Source: Cyanobacteria bacterium CG_2015-22_32_23 (GTDB taxonomy: Bacteria; Cyanobacteriota; Cyanobacteriia; Cyanobacteriales; Cyanobacteriaceae). From it: a stretch of 57,762 bases of DNA. Numbering within the stretch: position 1 is the first letter of the stretch; every line of letters starts with the position of its first letter. The position numbers and the translations under genes are program-made. The notes under the pieces are model-generated. The model was not told the DNA's origin and searched no databases. It saw only the letters and a list, made by a program, of their open reading frames with translations. The DNA lies in contig JAACUG010000067.1 in assembly GCA_009993045.1 (NCBI GenBank), positions 1 to 57,762 on the forward strand, read 5' to 3'. This document shows, piece after piece, positions 8,987 through 17,445 of this stretch.

Positions 8987-9457
8987 ATGTCTCGTAGAAG
9001 CAAAGCTAAAGTGGTAGAATTACCACCAGATCCAGTTTATAACAGTCGTTTGGTTAGTATGACTATCAGAAGAATCATGAAAGATGGTAAAAAATCTCTC
9101 GCTTCTCGTATCTTATACGATGCCTTAAGTATTATTGCTGAAAGAACTGGTGCTGAACCCATGGAAACCTTTGAAAAAGCCATCAAAAATCTAACTCCCC
9201 TAGTAGAAGTCAAAGCTAGAAGAGTTGGTGGTGCGACTTATCAAGTACCCATGGAAGTTCGTACCTCTCGTGGTAGTAGTCTTGCATTGCGTTGGTTGAC
9301 CCAATTTTCTCGTAAAAGAAGCGGTAAAACCATGGCTATTAAATTAGCTAACGAAATTATGGATGCAGCTAACGAAACTGGTGGTGCAATCAAAAAAAGA
9401 GAAGAAACTCACAAAATGGCCGAAGCTAACAAGGCTTTCGCTCATTATCGCTACTAA
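8987..9457 (+). CDS. rpsG: 30S ribosomal protein S7
   Basis: The 156-residue protein begins [20 protein letters not shown] and contains [19 protein letters not shown], the S7 signature. S7 nucleates folding of the 16S rRNA head domain. A 290-base gap follows before fusA; I see no other gene in it. Confidence 0.97.
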   Translation: MSRRSKAKVVELPPDPVYNSRLVSMTIRRIMKDGKKSLASRILYDALSIIAERTGAEPMETFEKAIKNLTPLVEVKARRVGGATYQVPMEVRTSRGSSLALRWLTQFSRKRSGKTMAIKLANEIMDAANETGGAIKKREETHKMAEANKAFAHYRY

Positions 9458-9747
9458 GCTCAAATCTATCTAAATCTATCTCAAAAAAAGAACCTAATAT
9501 TAAGAAGTTTGTTATTTGTAGTTCAGATAGTTATGGACATTTGAAAAATCGATAATCACTATTTTGATCAGTTTTATCATTGTCCTTTCGGATAGTATTT
9601 CAAAATTATCTTAACCAATTCTACTTTTTTATAATTTACCTTTTTAAAAGTGGTAAGTTATGTAAAGAACCATGTAGAATAGTAAGCGGTGTCAATTTTT
9701 AGCAGAAATCACTTTGAAAGTATTGCTGTAAGTAAAAGGAGGTAACT

Positions 9748-11823
9748 GTGGCTCGTATAATTCCCCTAGAAAAAATCCGTAATATAGGTATTGCGGCTCA
9801 TATAGATGCGGGTAAAACTACAACAACAGAGAGAATACTTTTTTACTCTGGTATTGTCCATAAAATCGGGGAAGTCCATGATGGAAATGCAGTCACAGAC
9901 TGGATGGAGCAGGAAAGAGAGCGAGGAATCACCATCACTGCTGCCGCTATCAGTACTGATTGGCGAGGTCATCATATTAATATTATTGATACTCCCGGTC
10001 ACGTTGACTTTACCATTGAAGTAGAAAGATCTATGCGTGTACTCGATGGAGTTATCGCTGTATTTTGTTCTGTGGGTGGTGTTCAGCCTCAGTCAGAAAC
10101 CGTTTGGCGACAAGCTGATCGTTATCATGTACCTCGTATCGCTTTTGTCAATAAAATGGATCGTACTGGAGCAAATTTCTTCAAGGTATATAACCAAATA
10201 AAAGAGCGTCTTCGAGCTCCTGCTGTGGTGGTTCAAATCCCCATCGGTAGTGAAGAAAAATTCCAAGGCATCGTGGATATAATCACCATGAAAGCTCATA
10301 TTTATTTAGATGATTTAGGAGAAAAAGTCCAAATTACCGATATTCCTAAAGATATTTTAGAACTAGCTCAAGAATATCGAAACTATCTTGTAGAAGCGGT
10401 AGCGGAATCCGACGAAGATCTATTAGAGAAATATTTGGCCGAAGAAGAAATTACTCAATCAGAAATTAAATTAGCCCTGCGTCATGGCACTTTAAAAGGG
10501 ACTTTAATTCCAGTCTTGTGCGGTTCTGCTTTTAAAAATAAAGGGATACAACTTTTACTAGATGCGGTAGTAGATTATTTACCCTCCCCCACAGAAGTAC
10601 CTGCTATTAAAGGTATTTTACCGTCAGGAGAAGAAGCCATTAGGCATTCATCAGATGAAGAGCCTTTCTCGGCTTTAGCCTTCAAGATTGCATCTGATCC
10701 CTATGGTCGTTTAACATTCATTAGAGTTTATTCTGGGGTGTTAAGTAAAGGTAGTTATGCTTATAATGCCACCAAAGATAAGAAAGAGCGAATCTCTCGT
10801 TTAATCATCCTTAAAGCTAATGATCGCATTGAAGTGGATCATTTACGAGCAGGAGATTTAGGGGCAATTATTGGTTTAAAATTAACCACCACCGGGGATA
10901 CTTTATGTGATGACCAAAATCCGATTATTTTAGAGTCATTATATGTACCTGAACCTGTTATTTCCGTAGCGGTAGAACCAAAAACTACCCAAGATATGGA
11001 TAAGTTATCCAAAGCCTTACAATCTCTTTCCGATGAAGATCCTACCTTTAAGGTGAGTATTGATCCCGAAACGAATCAAACAGTGATCGCAGGAATGGGA
11101 GAATTACACCTAGAAATTCTAGTAGATAGAATGTTACGAGAATTTAAAGTGGAAGCCCATGTCGGACAACCTCAAGTATCTTATCGTGAAACTATCCGTA
11201 AATCTGTAACGGCTGAAGGTAAATTTATTCGTCAAAGTGGAGGTAAAGGTCAATATGGTCATGTAGTGATTGAAGTCGAACCCCAAGAAGAAGGAAAAGG
11301 CTTTGAATTTATCTCTAAAATTGTTGGTGGTACTATTCCTAAAGAATATATCCCTTCCATTGGTCAAGGCATAAAAGAAGCCTGTGAATCTGGTATAATT
11401 GCAGGTTATCCTGTTATTGACCTTAAAGTTAGTTTAGTTGACGGCTCATTCCATGATGTGGACTCATCAGAAATGGCTTTTAAGATCGCTGGTTCTATGG
11501 CAATTCGGGATGGTGTTGAAAAAGCAGCACCTGTGTTGTTAGAACCGATGATGAAGGTTGAAGTGGAAGTCCCAGAAAATTTCTTAGGAGATGTAATGGG
11601 AGATCTCAACTCTCGTCGTGGCACTATTGAAGGCATGAACTCAGAATATGGTTTAGCTAAAGTTACAGCCAAAGTTCCTTTGGGGGCGATGTTCGGATAT
11701 GCGACTGATATTCGCTCTAAGACCCAAGGACGTGGTATATTTACCATGGAGTTTAGCAATTATGCTGAAGTCCCTAGCAATGTGGCAAATACCATTATTG
11801 CTAAAAATAGAGGTTATCTATAG
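9748..11823 (+). CDS. fusA: Translation elongation factor G
   Basis: A 691-residue GTPase that drives ribosome translocation. G1 A-H-I-D-A-G-K-T-T, the switch-II segment [12 protein letters not shown] and the domain II-V blocks are all present. It starts at GTG, supported by the strong AAAGGAGGT just upstream. The short stretch after the gene (11842-11868) contains a C/G-rich inverted motif that may act as a weak terminator. Confidence 0.97.
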   Translation: MARIIPLEKIRNIGIAAHIDAGKTTTTERILFYSGIVHKIGEVHDGNAVTDWMEQERERGITITAAAISTDWRGHHINIIDTPGHVDFTIEVERSMRVLDGVIAVFCSVGGVQPQSETVWRQADRYHVPRIAFVNKMDRTGANFFKVYNQIKERLRAPAVVVQIPIGSEEKFQGIVDIITMKAHIYLDDLGEKVQITDIPKDILELAQEYRNYLVEAVAESDEDLLEKYLAEEEITQSEIKLALRHGTLKGTLIPVLCGSAFKNKGIQLLLDAVVDYLPSPTEVPAIKGILPSGEEAIRHSSDEEPFSALAFKIASDPYGRLTFIRVYSGVLSKGSYAYNATKDKKERISRLIILKANDRIEVDHLRAGDLGAIIGLKLTTTGDTLCDDQNPIILESLYVPEPVISVAVEPKTTQDMDKLSKALQSLSDEDPTFKVSIDPETNQTVIAGMGELHLEILVDRMLREFKVEAHVGQPQVSYRETIRKSVTAEGKFIRQSGGKGQYGHVVIEVEPQEEGKGFEFISKIVGGTIPKEYIPSIGQGIKEACESGIIAGYPVIDLKVSLVDGSFHDVDSSEMAFKIAGSMAIRDGVEKAAPVLLEPMMKVEVEVPENFLGDVMGDLNSRRGTIEGMNSEYGLAKVTAKVPLGAMFGYATDIRSKTQGRGIFTMEFSNYAEVPSNVANTIIAKNRGYL

Positions 11824-11943
11824 CAGAAGGCAAAAGACAACCCCTTAATCCCCTTGAATGGGGAAAGACAAAAAAGCTGATGTCTTCTACAATGTATTCT
11901 GTAATATTAATTTAATTCATTAAATAAAGGAAAAAACACAAAA

Positions 11944-13173
11944 ATGGCTCGGGAAAAATTTGAAAGAAATAAACCCCACGTTAATATTGGTACTATCGGT
12001 CACGTTGACCACGGTAAAACTACTCTTACCGCCGCAATTACCTTAACTTTATCTGCTATCGGTCAAGCAAAAGCTCGTAAATACGATGAAATTGATGCAG
12101 CACCTGAAGAAAAAGCTCGTGGTATTACCATCAACACCGCCCACGTTGAATATGAGTCCCCTGATCGTCACTATGCTCACGTTGACTGCCCTGGTCACGC
12201 TGACTATGTAAAAAACATGATTACTGGTGCCGCTCAAATGGACGGCGGTATTTTAGTAGTATCGGCTGCTGATGGTCCTATGCCTCAAACCCGTGAACAC
12301 ATCCTCTTAGCTAGACAAGTTGGAGTACCCAGCTTAGTTGTATTTTTAAACAAAGAAGATCAAGTTGACGATGCTGAATTATTAGAACTTGTTGAGTTAG
12401 AAGTTCGTGAGTTATTAACTGAGTATGGCTTCCCTGGGGATGATATTCCTATCGTGGCTGGTTCTGCTTTAAAAGCCGTAGAGCAAATGACTGCTAATCC
12501 TAAAACCCAAAAAGGTGAAAACGAGTGGACTGATAAAATTCACGCCCTCATGGATGCTGTAGATAGCTATATTCCTACTCCTGCCCGTGACATTGACAAG
12601 CCTTTCTTAATGGCTGTGGAAGATGTTTTCTCTATTACTGGTCGTGGTACTGTTGCTACTGGTCGTATTGAACGTGGAAAAGTTAGAATCCAAGAAACTG
12701 TTGAGTTAGTTGGTATTCGTGATACCCGTAGTACTACCGTTACTGGTGTTGAAATGTTCCAAAAAACCTTAGAAGAAGGTATGGCAGGAGACAACGTTGG
12801 TGTACTTCTTCGTGGTGTTCAAAAAGAAGATATTGAACGTGGTATGGTATTAGCCAAACCCGGTTCTATTACCCCTCACACCAAGTTTGAAGCTGAAGTT
12901 TACGTTCTCAAAAAAGAAGAAGGTGGTCGTCATACTCCTTTCTTCCCCGGCTATCGCCCTCAGTTTTATGTTCGTACAACTGACGTAACTGGAACTATCA
13001 GTGACTTTACCGCCGATGATGGTAGTGCTGCTGAAATGGTTATGCCCGGCGATCGCATTCAAATGACCGTTGAATTAATCAACCCCATTGCCATTGAGCA
13101 AGGTATGCGTTTTGCTATTCGTGAAGGTGGTCGTACCATTGGTGCGGGTGCTGTAGCTAAAATCTTAAAATAG
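11944..13173 (+). CDS. tuf: Translation elongation factor Tu
   Basis: A 409-residue GTPase that carries aminoacyl-tRNA to the ribosome. It contains [17 protein letters not shown] and N-K-E-D, the last in place of the usual N-K-x-D tetrad form. Codon use is the most biased in the window, as expected for a highly expressed gene. It lies 120 bases after fusA in the classic cyanobacterial order. Confidence 0.98.
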   Translation: MAREKFERNKPHVNIGTIGHVDHGKTTLTAAITLTLSAIGQAKARKYDEIDAAPEEKARGITINTAHVEYESPDRHYAHVDCPGHADYVKNMITGAAQMDGGILVVSAADGPMPQTREHILLARQVGVPSLVVFLNKEDQVDDAELLELVELEVRELLTEYGFPGDDIPIVAGSALKAVEQMTANPKTQKGENEWTDKIHALMDAVDSYIPTPARDIDKPFLMAVEDVFSITGRGTVATGRIERGKVRIQETVELVGIRDTRSTTVTGVEMFQKTLEEGMAGDNVGVLLRGVQKEDIERGMVLAKPGSITPHTKFEAEVYVLKKEEGGRHTPFFPGYRPQFYVRTTDVTGTISDFTADDGSAAEMVMPGDRIQMTVELINPIAIEQGMRFAIREGGRTIGAGAVAKILK

Positions 13174-13188
13174 GCTAATGTAATTAAT

Positions 13189-13216
13189 GGGCGTACATCA
13201 ACTTTTTGATACGCCC
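13189..13216 (+). terminator. Hairpin between tuf and rpsJ
   Basis: GGGCGT at 13189-13194 pairs with ACGCCC at 13211-13216, and the inner ATCAA pairs with TTGAT around a short loop, followed by TAATTTTA. It lies 15 bases after the tuf stop. Probably a terminator or attenuator that separates most tuf transcripts from rpsJ. Confidence 0.7.
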
Positions 13217-13370
13217 TAATTTTATGGCAATTTAAACCCCTTTGATTTAACTTTGGGGAAAAGACAAAGCAAAGTTACTCTGAGTTATTACAACATATCA
13301 GCAGTAATAATTGATCATTATTCATTGTTTTCCGTACCTTGAAAATATACATACATAGGAAATTTTAATC

Positions 13371-13688
13371 ATGGCAACATTACAACAACAAAAAATTCGT
13401 ATTCGTCTTAAAGCATTTGATCGTCGTTTACTAGATACTTCTTGTACTAAAATTGTAGAAACTGCTAATCGTACTAACGCTACACCAGTTGGTCCTATTC
13501 CTCTCCCCACTAAGCGGAAAATCTACTGTGTATTGAGATCTCCTCACGTTGATAAAGACTCCAGAGAACATTTTGAAACCCGCACTCATCGCCGTGTTAT
13601 TGATATTTATCAGCCTTCCTCTAAAACTATCGATGCTTTGATGAAATTAGATTTACCTGCTGGAGTGGACATTGAAGTTAAATTGTAA
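13371..13688 (+). CDS. rpsJ: 30S ribosomal protein S10
   Basis: The 105-residue protein contains [14 protein letters not shown] and the signature G-P-I-P-L-P-T-K, then [10 protein letters not shown]10 (NusE) is part of the small-subunit head and also of antitermination complexes. In cyanobacteria it ends the str cluster after tuf, as here. Confidence 0.97.
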   Translation: MATLQQQKIRIRLKAFDRRLLDTSCTKIVETANRTNATPVGPIPLPTKRKIYCVLRSPHVDKDSREHFETRTHRRVIDIYQPSSKTIDALMKLDLPAGVDIEVKL

Positions 13689-13790
13689 GTATTGTTATCA
13701 AAATAACTAACTGTCAATTGTTTATAGGGTAGCTCTGATACCTCAACCCTAAATGCTATAATAGTAAATTGTGTCAATTTAGATAAAACT

Positions 13791-13994
13791 ATGCCTAAAT
13801 TAAAAACTAAAAAGTCTGCGGCTAAGCGTTTTCGTATAACTGGAAGTGGTAAAAAAATTCTCCGCCGTAAAGCGAACAAAAACCATTTATTAGAACATAA
13901 AACTACAAAACAAAAACGTCGTCTAAGTAATCTTGTTTTAGTGGACGAAACTAACGAGAAAGAAGTTCGTTTAATGTTACCTTATGCCAAATAA
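13791..13994 (+). CDS. rpmI: 50S ribosomal protein L35
   Basis: The 67-residue basic protein begins [20 protein letters not shown], the L35 signature, and has [21 protein letters not shown]-like box lies about 30 bases upstream (13757-13762) without a clear -35. It is followed by rplT after 36 bases, the usual pair. Confidence 0.96.
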   Translation: MPKLKTKKSAAKRFRITGSGKKILRRKANKNHLLEHKTTKQKRRLSNLVLVDETNEKEVRLMLPYAK

Positions 13995-14030
13995 ATTTTC
14001 ACTATCTAAAAATATTTAATTGTAAAAAAA

Positions 14031-14378
14031 ATGACTAGAGTAAAAAGAGGTAACGTCGCCCGTAAAAGACGTAATAAAATTTTAAAGTTAGCTAAAGGCT
14101 TTCGTGGTTCACATTCTAAGCTGTTTCGTACTGCTAATCAACAGGTAATGAAAGCTCTCCGTAATGCTTACCGCGATCGCCGTAAGAAAAAAAGAGATTT
14201 TCGTCGTTTATGGATTACCCGTATTAATGCAGCAGCAAGAATTCATGGTATTAGCTATAGTCAATTAATCAATAAATTAGATCATGCTAATATTACTTTA
14301 AATCGTAAAATTTTAGCTCAATTAGCAATTCAAGACGCTGAAGCGTTTCAAAAAATAGTTGAATTAGCGATTAAATAA
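14031..14378 (+). CDS. rplT: 50S ribosomal protein L20
   Basis: The 115-residue protein begins [20 protein letters not shown] and continues A-K-G-F-R-G-S-H...[21 protein letters not shown], diagnostic for L20. L20 organises 23S rRNA early in assembly and often represses its own operon. A hairpin terminator follows. Confidence 0.97.
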   Translation: MTRVKRGNVARKRRNKILKLAKGFRGSHSKLFRTANQQVMKALRNAYRDRRKKKRDFRRLWITRINAAARIHGISYSQLINKLDHANITLNRKILAQLAIQDAEAFQKIVELAIK

Positions 14379-14391
14379 AGATCTTTCCTAA

Positions 14392-14418
14392 CCTCCCTTA
14401 ATAAGGGGGGATTTTTTT
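14392..14418. terminator. Hairpin terminator after rplT, overlapping the zorC-like 3' end
   Basis: CCTCCC pairs with GGGGGG around TTAATAA, followed by a run of eight T. For rplT this is a standard intrinsic terminator. The minus-strand zorC-like gene reads its last codons (I-P-P-Y) and stop out of the same hairpin, so the convergent gene ends share these bases. Confidence 0.75.
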
Positions 14419-15912
14419 TGCTTCTTCTTCTAACTGTTGAATATCTTTTTTCCAATCAATTAATTGTCTATTTCTATCATTAATTTGTTTTTGTTTTAGA
14501 GGTGGCATTCCTGAATTAAAATCATAAGAAAATCCTTCCTGATGCTCTACAATTTTAAAATATCTAATACCTTGATTCGGTAAAATATTTTTACTTCTTA
14601 AAAGTCTTTCACAATCATTTTGCCAACAATATCGATGATCATGTACGTTATCTTTTATAATAGATAAACTTCTTAATTGTTTAAGAGAAATATGATCACT
14701 ATTAAAGAATAAATTTTCTAATTCATTACTTTTAGGAAAAATTCTGGTTTCGCTTCCTTTTCCTCTGAAAAATTCCACAATTAACCATTTATCAAAATCG
14801 AAAATACAAACTTCTGTAGCTTCACTACCATCATAAATTAATGAAGTTATATCTTCTCTATTAATATTATTTCCTAAAATTTGTGTAGAAGAAGCAGGTA
14901 ATAAAATTCTAATTCTATCAAATCTATCAGTATAATTAGCCCAAAAAACTTTTCTATTTCTTAATTGTCTTTTTTCCCACTCTTCTAAATTAAAACGATT
15001 AATTATTAAATCAACTAATTTTTCAAAATCACGATAATTTACTGCACCAATCCATTGTTTTAAAGATTTTTTCGCCTCAATAGATAATTGATTCCACCGA
15101 GAATTATTCCCTGTTAAACCATAGTTATTTTTAAGCCAATTTACTAATTTGGGATATTTACCCCCAATATCAGCAGAAATATTATTTAATAGATTTTCTA
15201 CTGCTTTTAATTGAGGATAAGGAGATAAAATATTTAAGGTTTCGATTAAAAAATTAATTTGTTTTTCATTAATATTTTTAACACTTTTTAAGGCTAAAGG
15301 AAAAGATAACTGTATTTTTTCTACTAAAGTTAAATTATTATCAATATTAATTCGATAGGGTAAAGAATATTGAGTTAATAATTTATTAGGTTGTATAAGT
15401 TTATTTAAGCAAATTTCTGCTAATTCTTCATAAGAATTTTGAAATAGTAAATTAACAATTTTAATTAATGATTTATCATCTTCGTTTTGTGGTTCAAAAC
15501 TAGGACAAGTATCAGCTAAAGAAAATGGTAAAATTTTTTCCTTGGGGTTAAAAGTATATAAAACTAAACGCCAAAATAACCGTAATTTAAGGGCATCAGA
15601 TTTTTTAGTAAATTTCCAAATTTTTTCAGAAGTTGATAAACTTTTATCAGGATTTTCTACATCCCAACTATGTTTACTAAATAGACAATAAACCCATTCT
15701 AATAAACTAATATTTTCTAAGTTATTTTTTTCTATATCATTAATAATTTGCTCAATATTTCGAGATTTTATTTTTTTATCAAATTCAATACCATTAGGTA
15801 ATTGAGGAGGTGTTATTATTTCTCCTTTGATACCATAACCTAATTTCCATAACTCTTTAGGCTCAGGTTTTTCAAATTTTAAAGGTTGAAATTTAGCAGT
15901 AAAAAATGTCAT
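14398..15912 (-). CDS. zorC: EH-signature domain protein, ZorC-like
   Basis: The 504-residue soluble protein is the last gene of a five-gene minus-strand operon. Its second half looks like the EH_Signature domain of Zorya ZorC: K-V-F-W-A-N-Y (about 321-327), W-L-I-V-E-F-F with the conserved Glu at about 380, and H-D-H-R-Y-C-W with candidate signature His at 424/426. The N-terminal half is helical and not recognised. In type I Zorya, ZorC acts with ZorD on invading DNA after the ZorAB motor signals. It begins two bases after the ZorB-like gene upstream, so it is translationally coupled. Assignment rests on motif recall and context; a search with PF15611 would settle it. Confidence 0.68.
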   Translation of the reverse strand: MTFFTAKFQPLKFEKPEPKELWKLGYGIKGEIITPPQLPNGIEFDKKIKSRNIEQIINDIEKNNLENISLLEWVYCLFSKHSWDVENPDKSLSTSEKIWKFTKKSDALKLRLFWRLVLYTFNPKEKILPFSLADTCPSFEPQNEDDKSLIKIVNLLFQNSYEELAEICLNKLIQPNKLLTQYSLPYRINIDNNLTLVEKIQLSFPLALKSVKNINEKQINFLIETLNILSPYPQLKAVENLLNNISADIGGKYPKLVNWLKNNYGLTGNNSRWNQLSIEAKKSLKQWIGAVNYRDFEKLVDLIINRFNLEEWEKRQLRNRKVFWANYTDRFDRIRILLPASSTQILGNNINREDITSLIYDGSEATEVCIFDFDKWLIVEFFRGKGSETRIFPKSNELENLFFNSDHISLKQLRSLSIIKDNVHDHRYCWQNDCERLLRSKNILPNQGIRYFKIVEHQEGFSYDFNSGMPPLKQKQINDRNRQLIDWKKDIQQLEEEAKKIPPY

Positions 15913-15914
15913 AA

Positions 15915-16574
15915 TTAATTATTAGTTTTATTCTTAAATACTTGTCCTAAATCTTCTCTTTTAAATTGAAATCTAAACATCACTTTCCTATCTTTTGGAT
16001 CATCAAATTCTTTATTCGCATCAATATTTCCTCTTCCTGCCGCTAATAATTTATTTCTGAATTTATCTTGATTAGAAAAATTAATTGTATCAATATATTC
16101 TGTCACTGCTAATGCCCGTTGAAAACTTAATTCCATGTTATCTTTTTTTGAACCTTTTAAGCTAGTATGCCCTTCTATAATTATCATACTAATATTATTA
16201 GCGATTAATTCATCAGCAAAAACAGCTTCACTAAAAGCAGGAATAAACTCTCTTAAAAAAGTTTTACCTTTTGGCTTCAATTGAAAACTACCTTCATCAA
16301 AAAGAATTTCATTTGGTAAGGTTATATCTCCTGTTTTTTCATCTCTTGTTAAGTTACCTTTATCACCAATTTTATTTTCAATAGCATTAATAATTCTTTC
16401 AGGTAAAGTTTTAATTATTTCTTCATATCTTACTAATTGTGCGGAAACAGCGATAAATAACAGAGCAAAAAACATTAATAATCCAGACATTAAATCCCCT
16501 ACTGATAACCATACCCCAGAATCTTGCTCTTCTAGTAATTCTTCTTGGGTTTCGTATTCTAAAAATTCGCTCAT
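15915..16574 (-). CDS. zorB: MotB/OmpA-type motor protein, ZorB-like, short-linker copy
   Basis: A 219-residue inner-membrane protein. Residues 22-46 form one transmembrane helix that begins W-L-S-V-G-D-L-M-S-G, with Asp27 at the proton-carrying position of MotB-type stators. The C-terminal OmpA-like peptidoglycan-binding domain (about 90-215) has I-I-I-E-G-H-T-S-L-K-G-S and N-M-E-L-S-F-Q-R-A-L-A-V. Only about 10 residues separate the helix from the L-P-E-R-I start of the periplasmic part. The first 47 residues are identical to the paralogue upstream except at residue 10, while the rest has diverged strongly. Confidence 0.75.
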   Translation of the reverse strand: MSEFLEYETQEELLEEQDSGVWLSVGDLMSGLLMFFALLFIAVSAQLVRYEEIIKTLPERIINAIENKIGDKGNLTRDEKTGDITLPNEILFDEGSFQLKPKGKTFLREFIPAFSEAVFADELIANNISMIIIEGHTSLKGSKKDNMELSFQRALAVTEYIDTINFSNQDKFRNKLLAAGRGNIDANKEFDDPKDRKVMFRFQFKREDLGQVFKNKTNN

Positions 16575-16627
16575 TTGTGTATTAATTTTAATATAGTTTA
16601 ATTTTAAAAATTTGTATTTTTCAAGAA

Positions 16628-17371
16628 TTATAATAAATCCGTAAAATCTTCTTTTTTTAACTGAAATTTAAAAATAACTTTTCTATCTTCCCCTGTGTCT
16701 TTTTCTTGATTAGCTTCAATTTCTCCTCTTCCAGCAGGTAATATTTTTTGTTTAAATTTATCTTTATCATTAAAATTAAGACTGAAAATATAATCATTTA
16801 CCGCTAATGCTCTTTTTAAACTTAATTCCATATTTAATTCTTCTGAACCTTTTGAACTTGTATGCCCTTCTATAATAATTCTTATAACTTTTTCTTCGAT
16901 TAATTGATCTGAAAAAATGGCATCACTATATACAGGAATAAATGATTTTAAAAATTCTTTTCCTTCAGGTTTAAGTTGTGTACTACCTTCATCAAATAAA
17001 ATTTGTTCTCCTAATTTTACATCCCCTGTTTTTGGATCAACTTCCATTTGTCCATTACTGAGTTTATTCTGTAAAGCATTAACAATTTTTGAAGGCAACT
17101 CATCAATAACTTTTTTATATTTAATTAGTTGTTCTTCTAATTGCTTTGCTTTATCAATTGTTTTTTGTAACACTTCTTCTTTTTCTAGTAATTCTTGTTC
17201 TTTTTGATTAATTTGAGTAATTTTTTCTTGCAATTGAGCAGAAACAGCAATAAATAAGAGAGCAAAAAACATTAATAATCCAGACATTAAATCCCCTACT
17301 GATAACCATACCCCAGAATCTTGCTCTTCTAGTAATTCTTCTTCAGTTTCGTATTCTAAAAATTCGCTCAT
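16628..17371 (-). CDS. zorB: MotB/OmpA-type motor protein, ZorB-like, long-linker copy
   Basis: The 247-residue paralogue has the same N-terminus, the same transmembrane helix with Asp27, and an OmpA-like domain with I-I-I-E-G-H-T-S-S-K-G-S and N-M-E-L-S-L-K-R-A-L-A-V. It differs by about 34 extra residues after the helix, a Glu/Lys/Gln-rich predicted coiled coil (residues about 48-88). In known Zorya, ZorB pairs with ZorA to form a peptidoglycan-anchored, proton-driven stator. It lies between the ZorA-like gene and the second ZorB-like gene, with short gaps (74 and 53 bases). Confidence 0.75.
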   Translation of the reverse strand: MSEFLEYETEEELLEEQDSGVWLSVGDLMSGLLMFFALLFIAVSAQLQEKITQINQKEQELLEKEEVLQKTIDKAKQLEEQLIKYKKVIDELPSKIVNALQNKLSNGQMEVDPKTGDVKLGEQILFDEGSTQLKPEGKEFLKSFIPVYSDAIFSDQLIEEKVIRIIIEGHTSSKGSEELNMELSLKRALAVNDYIFSLNFNDKDKFKQKILPAGRGEIEANQEKDTGEDRKVIFKFQLKKEDFTDLL

Positions 17372-17445
17372 TTTTCCTCTTTTATTAATGATAAGTTAGT
17401 CAATATTGTGGTTGAGTTTGTTTATTTACCCAACCGATAATCTTA

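Noticed and set aside
9766-13062. Several antisense ORFs within fusA and tuf
   Set aside because: They are shadows of strongly biased codon use in highly expressed genes.
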